From Mycobacterium sp. ACS1612 (GTDB lineage: Bacteria > Actinomycetota > Actinomycetes > Mycobacteriales > Mycobacteriaceae): a DNA stretch of 64,000 bases. This document shows, piece after piece, positions 50,059 to 61,194 of the stretch; within the stretch, counting starts at the first letter, position 1; every line of letters starts with the position of its first letter. The stretch is from assembly GCF_001667505.1 (NCBI RefSeq), contig NZ_LZHZ01000031.1, positions 62,001 through 126,000 of the forward strand, in the 5' to 3' direction. The translations under genes and the position numbers were made by a program. Below the pieces are notes generated by a model. That model had not been told where the DNA came from. It did no database searches and saw nothing but the letters and a program-made list of their open reading frames with translations.

Positions 50059-51224
50059 AAAGCGTTGCGGTCATTGGCGCCTCGCTGGCGGGGCTGTCGG
50101 CGGCCAGGGCGCTGCGGGCCCAGGGTTTCGACGGTGAACTGACGGTCGTCGGCGGCGAAGACCGGCGGCCGTACGACCGTCCCCCGCTGTCGAAGGAATT
50201 CCTCGCCGGTGACATCGGCGAGGACACCCTGGCCCTCGAAGCCGACGACGACGACCTGCAGGCCGACTGGCTGCTCGGCGCGCACGCCACAAGGCTCGAC
50301 CCGGTCGCAGGCGCGGTGCACCTCGACAACGGCGCCGTGGTCCACGCCGACGGCATCGTCATCGCGACGGGCGCGCGCGCCCGCACCTGGCCGGGCGCCG
50401 AGCACCTCGCCGGCGTGCACGTGCTGCGGACCATCGACGACGCCGTCGCGCTGCGCGTCGACCTGCATCCCGGCGCCCGCCTCGTGGTGATCGGCGCCGG
50501 CTTCATCGGAGCCGAAGTCGCTTCCACCGCAGCTAAATTGGGTCTCGACGTGACCGTGGTCGAGGCGGCGTTGGCGCCGCTGGCCGGTCCCCTTGGCGTG
50601 CAACTGGGCGCCGCGGTGGCACGGCTGCACACCGAACATGGCACCCGGTTGTTGTGCGGTGCGCCGGTGGCCGGTCTGATCGGCACGGATCGGGTGACGG
50701 CCGTCGAACTGGCCGACGGGCGCCGAGTGGCCGCCGACGTCGTGGTTGTCGGCATCGGCGCGATACCCAACGTCGAGTGGCTGCGCGACAGCGGACTAGA
50801 ACTGGGCAACGGAGTTGTGTGCGACGCGGGCGGGGCGACGTCGCTGCCCAACGTCGTTGCGGTCGGCGACTGTGCGGCCTGGCACGAGCCCGCCGTCGGA
50901 TTTCCGCACCGCGTCGAACACTGGACGGGTGCGCTGGAGCGGCCCGCTGTCGCGGTCGCCACCCTGCTCGCGGGCGGGCAGCACAACGGCAGGCCAGTCA
51001 AACCTCCCTATTTCTGGTCCGACCAGTACGGCCACCGCATTCAGTTCGCCGGCATCGCCCATTCCGGCGACGAGATCGGCTTCGAGGTCGGCTCCGTGCG
51101 CGACGCCAGCTTCCTCGCCGTGTACCGCCGCGGCGGCGAACCGGTCGCCGTGCTCGGTGTCGACCAGCCCAAGTTGTTCACCAGATGGCGTCGCCAGCTG
51201 GCCTTCGTTCCCGTTCCAGCCTGA
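50055..51224 (+). CDS. NAD(P)H:ferredoxin reductase (FAD, rhodocoxin-reductase type)
   Basis: The 389-residue flavoprotein has an FAD loop VAVIGASLAGLSAARALRA, YDRPPLSKEFL, an NAD loop LVVIGAGFIGAEVASTA, and the FAD-closing motif SLPNVVAVGDCA with PHRVEHWTGALE. This is the glutathione-reductase-like class that feeds Rieske and P450 systems. It begins on the ferredoxin stop (GTGA) and ends 26 bases before the oxygenase, completing a three-gene demethylase. Confidence 0.92.
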   Translation: MKSVAVIGASLAGLSAARALRAQGFDGELTVVGGEDRRPYDRPPLSKEFLAGDIGEDTLALEADDDDLQADWLLGAHATRLDPVAGAVHLDNGAVVHADGIVIATGARARTWPGAEHLAGVHVLRTIDDAVALRVDLHPGARLVVIGAGFIGAEVASTAAKLGLDVTVVEAALAPLAGPLGVQLGAAVARLHTEHGTRLLCGAPVAGLIGTDRVTAVELADGRRVAADVVVVGIGAIPNVEWLRDSGLELGNGVVCDAGGATSLPNVVAVGDCAAWHEPAVGFPHRVEHWTGALERPAVAVATLLAGGQHNGRPVKPPYFWSDQYGHRIQFAGIAHSGDEIGFEVGSVRDASFLAVYRRGGEPVAVLGVDQPKLFTRWRRQLAFVPVPA

Positions 51225-51250
51225 CTTTTCTTTTCGCAGAGAGGATTTCG

Positions 51251-52372
51251 ATGACGACCGTCGGACTGCCGCAGAGCTTGATCTCGACGCTGCCCGGCAG
51301 CTACTACACCGACCCGACGATCTTCGCGATGGAGCAGGCACAGATCTTCGAGTCGATGTGGTTCTGCGCGGTGCGCTCGGCGGACCTCGACAAGCCGGGC
51401 GCGTTCAAGACCGTCCAGGTCGGCACCGAAAGCGTGCTGATAACGCGGTCGCGCACCGGCGAGGTGCGCGCCTTCTTCAACGTCTGCAGGCACCGCGGCG
51501 CCCAACTGTGCACCGAAGACAGCGGCGAGGCCAAGCGCGCTTTTCAATGTCCCTACCACGCTTGGACTTACGATTTCGACGGCAAGCTGGTGGCCGCGCC
51601 GAACCTGACCAAGATGCCGGATATCGATCGGGTCGAGTACGGGCTTCGCCGCATCGCGGTCCAGGAATGGCTGGGCTATGTGTGGGTGTGTCTCGCCGAC
51701 ACCCCGCCGTCGTTCGACAAGACGGTCCGCAAGGACGTCAGCGACCGCCTTGGCAGCATCGAGTTGATCGACCACTACGACATCGCCAACTTGAGTATCG
51801 GTCGCCGGATCGTCTACGACGTCAAGGCCAACTGGAAGCTCATCATCGAGAACTTCATGGAGTGCTACCACTGCGCCACCATCCACCCCGAACTCACCGA
51901 GGTGTTGCCGGAGTTCGCTGACGGGCTCGCAGTGCAGTACCACGTCGGCCACGGCGCCGAATTCGGAGAAAACATCGAGGGATTCACGATCGACGGTTCG
52001 GCCGGACTGGACCAGATCCCCACGGTCGCGCAGGAGCAGGACCGGCGCTACTACGCGATCACGATCAAGCCGCAGGTGTTCGTCAACCTGGTGCCCGACC
52101 ATGTCATCCTGCACCGGATGTTCCCGATGGCCGCCGACCGCACCGTCGTCGAATGCGACTGGCTGTATCTGCCGGGGGTAGTCGAATCCGGCAAGGACGT
52201 CAGCCGCTCGGTCGAATTGTTCCACCGGGTCAACGAGCAGGACTTCGCCGCCTGCGAGCGTTGCCAACCGGCGATGAGCTCACGCACCTACCGCGACGGC
52301 GGCGTGCTGGTGCCCAGCGAGCATCACATCGGCGAGTTCCACAACTGGGTGCAGGCGAAGCTCACCAAATGA
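51251..52372 (+). CDS. gbcA: Rieske non-heme iron oxygenase, glycine betaine demethylase (GbcA-like)
   Basis: The 373-residue ring-hydroxylating-type oxygenase has a Rieske cluster (CRHRGAQL and CPYHAWTYD) and a mononuclear iron site in NWKLIIENFMECYHCATIHP. In the choline monooxygenase/GbcA family this removes a methyl from betaine as formaldehyde, giving dimethylglycine. Choline monooxygenase or carnitine-type activity are alternatives, but the downstream dimethylglycine and sarcosine genes favour betaine. ATG 51251 follows GAGAGGA. The open frame upstream to 50654 is only a shadow over the reductase. It converges on iclR 8 bases away. Confidence 0.9.
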   Translation: MTTVGLPQSLISTLPGSYYTDPTIFAMEQAQIFESMWFCAVRSADLDKPGAFKTVQVGTESVLITRSRTGEVRAFFNVCRHRGAQLCTEDSGEAKRAFQCPYHAWTYDFDGKLVAAPNLTKMPDIDRVEYGLRRIAVQEWLGYVWVCLADTPPSFDKTVRKDVSDRLGSIELIDHYDIANLSIGRRIVYDVKANWKLIIENFMECYHCATIHPELTEVLPEFADGLAVQYHVGHGAEFGENIEGFTIDGSAGLDQIPTVAQEQDRRYYAITIKPQVFVNLVPDHVILHRMFPMAADRTVVECDWLYLPGVVESGKDVSRSVELFHRVNEQDFAACERCQPAMSSRTYRDGGVLVPSEHHIGEFHNWVQAKLTK

Positions 52373-52380
52373 CCGCCGTG

Positions 52381-53160
52381 TCAGTCCAGATGACCCATCC
52401 GGTTGCTGATCGCCGCGGCAGCGGCGACGACGTCCGGGGTCACTTCCCGCAGCCGTTCTTCGGTGAACCGGTAGACCGGACCGGAGACAGACAGCGCCGC
52501 GATCACCCCGCCGGTGTGGTCGCGCACCGGCGCGGCGATGGCGTTCAGCCCCTCCTCGAGTTCTTCCAGAGACGACGCGTGTCCGTCGCTGGCGGCGGCC
52601 TCGACCTGGTCCTCGAGTTGCCGCTGCGACGTGATCGTGTGGGCGGTGAGGCGGGCAAGTCCCGCGGCGGACAACACCTTTCGGCGCTCATCGGGTGGCA
52701 TGTAGGCCAACAGGACCTTGCCGCTCGACGTGGCGTGCAGCGGCGTCAGCTCACCGACCCAGTTGTGAGTGGCGACCGCGCTCGGCCCTCGGACTTGGTC
52801 GATGTTGACCACGAACTGCGAACGCCGCACCGCGATGTTGACGGTCTCGCCGAGTTGGGCGGCGAGCTGCTCGCAGATGGGGCGGGCCTGGTGGGTGATG
52901 TCCAGTTGACCGGGCACCGCGCTGGCCAACCGCAGGATGCCGAAGCCGAGGCGGTACTTACCGCGCTCTTGGGTCTGCTCGACCAGTTCGCGTTCCTCGA
53001 GTGCGGCGAGCAACCGGAACGCGGTCGACTTGTGCACGCCGATATCGGCGGCGACCTCGCTGACGCCGGCTTCGCCCCGCTGAGCCAGGATTTCGAGCAC
53101 GCTGATGGCACGGTCGACGGACTGCACGCCGCCTGCGCTCTCGCCCCGGTCGTTGCCCAT
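52381..53160 (-). CDS. IclR-family transcription regulator
   Basis: The 259-residue regulator has the IclR winged helix (VQSVDRAISVLEILAQRGEA, then GVHKSTAFRLLAALEERELV) and the effector domain (TPLHATSSGKVLLAYMPPDE and LEELEEGLNAIAAPVRDHTGGVIAALSVSGP). It lies within the betaine cluster, divergent from the GMC oxidoreductase, and converges on gbcA. The dyad GCGCAAC-N13-GTTGCAC directly upstream suggests autoregulation. The ligand is likely a choline/betaine intermediate, by neighbourhood. ATG 53160 (MGNDRGESAGG) is preferred to the longer frame to 53190, which would run across the operator. Confidence 0.92.
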   Translation of the reverse strand: MGNDRGESAGGVQSVDRAISVLEILAQRGEAGVSEVAADIGVHKSTAFRLLAALEERELVEQTQERGKYRLGFGILRLASAVPGQLDITHQARPICEQLAAQLGETVNIAVRRSQFVVNIDQVRGPSAVATHNWVGELTPLHATSSGKVLLAYMPPDERRKVLSAAGLARLTAHTITSQRQLEDQVEAAASDGHASSLEELEEGLNAIAAPVRDHTGGVIAALSVSGPVYRFTEERLREVTPDVVAAAAAISNRMGHLD

Positions 53161-53161
53161 A

Positions 53162-53214
53162 GCGCAACTATACGAGACGTGGTTGCACATAGAGGAACTT
53201 GATGCGTATCACGC
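53162..53214. promoter_or_regulatory. IclR-type operator C between iclR and GMC oxidoreductase
   Basis: GCGCAAC at 53162-53168 and GTTGCAC at 53182-53188 form an inverted repeat with one mismatch and a 13-base spacer. From 53182, GTTGCACATAGAGGAAC continues much like the GTTGCATGTAGAGGG at site A; I counted 23 matches in an ungapped 33-base comparison. It fits control of both divergent genes. Confidence 0.55.
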
Positions 53215-53258
53215 TTCTTTGCTACTAGCCTTTACCCAGGATTCGCAGGAGGACAGCG

Positions 53259-57418
<4,160 letters not shown>

Positions 57419-57454
57419 CCGAGACTACGGTGTCGGCGCAATAAGGCGCGGCGC

Positions 57455-58540
57455 TCAGAGCACGACCACCGACCGCAGCACTTCGCCGCGGTGCATCGTC
57501 GCGAATGCGTCCTCGACCTGGTCCAGCTTGATGCGCTCGCTGACGAACTTGTCCAGCGGCAGCCTGCCCTGCTGGTAGAGATCCACCAGCGCCGGGAAGT
57601 CACGCTCGGGCAGGCAGTCGCCGTACCATGACGACTTCAACACCCCACCGCGGGAGAAGAAGTCGATCAGCGGCATCTCCAGCGTCATGTCCGGTGTCGG
57701 CACACCCACCAGCACCACCGTGCCCGCCAGATCTCGCGCATAGAAGGCCTGCTTCCAGGTCTCCGGACGACCGACCGCGTCGACGACGACGTCGGCGCCG
57801 AAGCCGTCGGTCAGTTCCTGCACCGCCTCAACGGCGTCGACCTTCGACGCGTCGACCGTGTGGGTGGCGCCCAATTCGATTGCCATCTGCAGCTTCTTGG
57901 GATCGCGGTCGATCGCGATGATCGGTGACGCGCCGGCCAATCGCGCACCGGCGATCGCGGCGTCGCCGACACCGCCGCAGCCGATCACCGCGACAGAGTC
58001 GCCGCGCGACACGTTGCCGGTGTTCACCGCCGCGCCGAGACCGGCCATCACGCCGCAGCCGAGCAGGCCGACGACCGCGGGGTCGGCGTTCGGGTCGACC
58101 TTCGTGCACTGTCCCTCGTGCACAAGGGTTTTGTCCGCGAACGCGCCGATGCCCAGCGCCGGTGTCAACGCGGTGCCGTCGGTCAGCGTCATCGGCGCGC
58201 TCGCGTTGAAGGTGTCGAAGCAGTACCACGGCCTGCCCCGCTTGCAGGCCCGGCAGTTGCCGCACACCGCCCGCCAGTTCAGCACGACGAAGTCGCCGAC
58301 CTCCACGTGCGTGACGGCGCTACCGGTCGATTCGACGACGCCCGCCGCCTCATGGCCGAGCAGGAACGGGAACTCGTCATTGATGCCGCCCTCGCGATAC
58401 GTCAGGTCGGTGTGGCACACCCCGCATGCCTGGATGCGCACGACCACGTCGTTCGGACCGGGATCGGGGATGACGATGTCGACCAGTTCGACCGGGGCGC
58501 CCTTGCTGCGCGCAATGACACCCTGAACCTGCTGTGGCAT
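57455..58540 (-). CDS. mscR: S-(hydroxymethyl)mycothiol dehydrogenase (mycothiol-dependent formaldehyde dehydrogenase)
   Basis: The 361-residue zinc alcohol dehydrogenase is nearly collinear with M. tuberculosis MscR/AdhE2 (Rv2259). It has the catalytic zinc site [15 protein letters not shown] and GHEAAG, structural zinc cysteines [15 protein letters not shown], the NAD loop [11 protein letters not shown], and [20 protein letters not shown]. It oxidises the mycothiol adduct of formaldehyde to S-formylmycothiol and so detoxifies the formaldehyde released by betaine, dimethylglycine and sarcosine demethylation. Its placement as the last gene of the soxA-soxG-dgcA-mscR operon fits that job. It lies 33 bases after the DgcA-like gene. 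Confidence 0.93.
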   Translation of the reverse strand: MPQQVQGVIARSKGAPVELVDIVIPDPGPNDVVVRIQACGVCHTDLTYREGGINDEFPFLLGHEAAGVVESTGSAVTHVEVGDFVVLNWRAVCGNCRACKRGRPWYCFDTFNASAPMTLTDGTALTPALGIGAFADKTLVHEGQCTKVDPNADPAVVGLLGCGVMAGLGAAVNTGNVSRGDSVAVIGCGGVGDAAIAGARLAGASPIIAIDRDPKKLQMAIELGATHTVDASKVDAVEAVQELTDGFGADVVVDAVGRPETWKQAFYARDLAGTVVLVGVPTPDMTLEMPLIDFFSRGGVLKSSWYGDCLPERDFPALVDLYQQGRLPLDKFVSERIKLDQVEDAFATMHRGEVLRSVVVL

Positions 58541-58573
58541 GTGATGACCTTTCTGGATTGTGGTGAACGTTGC

Positions 58574-60619
58574 TTACAGGGCGAGGCACAACCGGTACGC
58601 GTCGTACACCGCCGCGTGGATGTTGCGGCTCGCCACGGCGTCGCCGATGCGGAACAGCTGATAGCTGCCGTCCGGATTACGTTGAACTGTCTGCGGATTG
58701 AGGTCGAGCAGCGCCTGCTGGTCCACCTCGCCGAGGTTCGACGAACCGGGCACCAGCGAGAAGTACAACTCGTCCGACGGCAGCGTGCCGTGCTCGACGA
58801 CCACCTGGTCGACCATGCGCTGCCGAGTGACGTGGGCGTACTCGTTGTACAGATCCACTTCCAACCTGCCGTCCTTGCGCCGCACCGCGGTCACCCGCTC
58901 GTTGAGCGTCACGCGGACGTCGTGTTCGGCGAACACCTTGAAGTAGCCGGGATAGTTGACCCCGCCGACGTCAGGCGCCAACGTCCGCTCCGGCGTGACG
59001 AATTCGATGTTCGCACCCGCCCGAGCCAGTACCTCGGCGGCGTCGAGACCGGGATGCTGGCCGTTGTCGTCGAACAGCAGCACGTCGCCCTTGACGCGGA
59101 ACGCACCGCTGAGCACATCCCAACCATCGGAGACCAGTTGTGCGCCCTCGGTAAGGAATTCGGTGTTCGGCACGCCGCCGGTCGCCACCACCACCAGATC
59201 GGGATCCTCGGCGAGCACGTCGTCGGCCTCAGCGTAGGTGTTGAACCGGATGTCGACGTCGAGGTGTTTGCACTCGGCCAGTCGCCAGTCCACGATGCCG
59301 ATGAGGTCGCGCCGCCGCGGCGACGACGACGCGAGCCGGATCTGCCCACCCGCGGCGTCGCTGGCCTCCATCACCACCACCTGATGTCCGCGCAACCCGA
59401 GCACCCGCGCCGCCTCCAGGCCCGCAGGCCCGGCGCCGACGACGACGGCCTTGCGCGGCGTACCCGTCGCGGGCGGCACGTGGTGCGGCAACCGGTCCTC
59501 CCGACCCGTCGCCGGGTTGTGAATGCACTTGGCGTCGCGGGCCTGGTAGATCTCGTCGAGGCAGAGGCTGGCGCCGACACAGGGTCGGATCCGGTCCTCT
59601 TCCCCCGCCTGGATTTTCGCGACGATGTGCGGATCGGCGATATGCGCGCGGGTCATCCCGACCAGGTCGAGCAGACCGTCGCGGACGGCGTGCCTTGCGG
59701 TGGCCACGTCGTTGATCCGGGACGCGTGCATCACCGGAACACCGACCTGACGCTTGATCTCGCCGGCGAACTCCAGATGCGGCGCCACCGGCGTGCCCAT
59801 CGGCGGGATCACCCGCGACAGCGCCTCGTCGCTGCCCATGTATCCGCGGATGATGCTGATGAAATCGACGCCCTCGGCGACCACCTGGTGCGCGATCGCG
59901 AGCGCCTCCTCGCGGGCGAGGCCGCCCGGCATCTCCTCGTCGAAGGACATCCGGATGCCGACGGCGAAGTCGGGCCCCGCCGCCTCGCGCACCGCGCGAA
60001 TCACCCGCAGCGGGAACCGCATCCGGGCTTCGAGGCTGCCGCCGAACTCGTCGTCGCGGTGGTTGGTCAGCGGCGACCAGAACGCGTCGAGCAGGTGGGT
60101 GTAGGCCTCGATCTCGACGCCGTCGAGGCCGGCCTCGCGGCAGCGGGAGGTGGCGTCGGCGTAGGCCCGCACGATGCGGTCCATATCCCACTCCTCGGCC
60201 ACCTTCGGGAAGGCCCGGTGCGCGGGCTCCCGCAGCGGCGACGGGTACACCACCGGCAGCCAGTCGCCGTCGTAGTTGCTGGTGCGGCGGCCCAGATGGG
60301 TGATCTGACACATCAGCGCGGTGCCGTGCTCGTGCACGCCGTAGGCGAGTTCGCGTAGCCACGGCACGATTTCGTCCTTGTAGACGTGCAGGTTGCCGAA
60401 TGCGGCCGGGCTGTCGGGCGCGACGACCGCGGACCCGCCCATCATCGTCAACCCGATGCCGCCCTTGGCCTTCTCCTCGTGGTAGAGGCGGTAGCGCGTC
60501 TTGGGCATGCCGTCCTCGGTGTAGGACGGTTCGTGCGAGGTGCTGACCACCCGGTTGCGCAGCGTGAGACTCTTCAGCTCGAAGGGCTGCATCAACGGGT
60601 CGATGAGCTGACGTGTCAT
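58574..60619 (-). CDS. DgcA-like NADH:flavin oxidoreductase (N-methyl amine demethylase type)
   Basis: The 681-residue protein has an FMN TIM barrel (about 1-340, MTRQLIDPLMQPFELKSLTL), an iron-sulfur segment (about 345-370), and an FAD/NAD-binding half starting KAVVVGAGPAGLEAARVLG. This is the layout of trimethylamine dehydrogenase, dienoyl-CoA reductase and the dimethylglycine demethylase DgcA/stachydrine demethylase group. The cluster motif reads CVGASLC ... C (C347, C353, C365) with Ala at 350, where trimethylamine dehydrogenase-type motifs have a fourth Cys. It may act on dimethylglycine, sarcosine or another N-methyl compound; two candidate dimethylglycine enzymes in one cluster make its substrate open. 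ATG 60619 overlaps the soxG stop (ATGA). Confidence 0.82.
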   Translation of the reverse strand: MTRQLIDPLMQPFELKSLTLRNRVVSTSHEPSYTEDGMPKTRYRLYHEEKAKGGIGLTMMGGSAVVAPDSPAAFGNLHVYKDEIVPWLRELAYGVHEHGTALMCQITHLGRRTSNYDGDWLPVVYPSPLREPAHRAFPKVAEEWDMDRIVRAYADATSRCREAGLDGVEIEAYTHLLDAFWSPLTNHRDDEFGGSLEARMRFPLRVIRAVREAAGPDFAVGIRMSFDEEMPGGLAREEALAIAHQVVAEGVDFISIIRGYMGSDEALSRVIPPMGTPVAPHLEFAGEIKRQVGVPVMHASRINDVATARHAVRDGLLDLVGMTRAHIADPHIVAKIQAGEEDRIRPCVGASLCLDEIYQARDAKCIHNPATGREDRLPHHVPPATGTPRKAVVVGAGPAGLEAARVLGLRGHQVVVMEASDAAGGQIRLASSSPRRRDLIGIVDWRLAECKHLDVDIRFNTYAEADDVLAEDPDLVVVATGGVPNTEFLTEGAQLVSDGWDVLSGAFRVKGDVLLFDDNGQHPGLDAAEVLARAGANIEFVTPERTLAPDVGGVNYPGYFKVFAEHDVRVTLNERVTAVRRKDGRLEVDLYNEYAHVTRQRMVDQVVVEHGTLPSDELYFSLVPGSSNLGEVDQQALLDLNPQTVQRNPDGSYQLFRIGDAVASRNIHAAVYDAYRLCLAL

Positions 60620-61194
60620 AGTGAGTACTCCTGGGCGGCGTCGAGTAACCAGTCGGCGAGATAGCGGGCGAACGACGAGCGGACCAGGACGCGGTAGTCG
60701 GTACCGCTGCCGTCGACAGCGAGCAGAATGATCCCGGTGCGTCCGAGCGTGGTCTGCACGGCCGCTTCTTCGCCGAACTTCGTGGGATGCAGGTCGATGG
60801 CGCAACCCTTGTTCAGGACGTCGCGGCTGTGCCTGCCACGCAGCCGCAGCGTGGTGCGTTGCGCGGAGACGTCGACGGCGGTGCCACCGTGGGGTGCGAG
60901 GGCTTCACGCAGCCGGGCCTCCGGATCGGGGCCTGCCAATTGAGTGCCGGTCACCAACCATTCGTCAGGGCCGAGCCAGATCACCGTGGTGTCAGCGCTT
61001 TTGGCGTAGCTGGACGCAGCCGTCGGCGGTTCGATTCCGAGCACTCCGGCCACGGCATCGGTACCCGAAGCGTCGACGCTCAGTTCGACCATCGTGACGA
61101 ACGGTTCCTCGGTGATCGACACCGATTCGGTCAATTCGGCGAACCGTCCCGCCCACGGCTGTAGTGGGCTGGTGCGTTGCAGGGTGTCAGCCAT
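60616..61194 (-). CDS. soxG: Sarcosine oxidase gamma subunit
   Basis: The 192-residue gamma subunit of heterotetrameric sarcosine oxidase begins MADTLQRTSPLQPWAGRFAE. It contains WLGPDEWLVTG, AVDVSAQRTTLRLRGRHSRDVLNKGCAID and YRVLVRSSFARYLADWLLDA, the GcvT-like pattern of SoxG. It stabilises the complex and contacts the folate end of SoxA. ATG 61194 lies within the last 8 bases of soxA (ATGGCTGA), so it is coupled to soxA. Confidence 0.93.
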   Translation of the reverse strand: MADTLQRTSPLQPWAGRFAELTESVSITEEPFVTMVELSVDASGTDAVAGVLGIEPPTAASSYAKSADTTVIWLGPDEWLVTGTQLAGPDPEARLREALAPHGGTAVDVSAQRTTLRLRGRHSRDVLNKGCAIDLHPTKFGEEAAVQTTLGRTGIILLAVDGSGTDYRVLVRSSFARYLADWLLDAAQEYSL

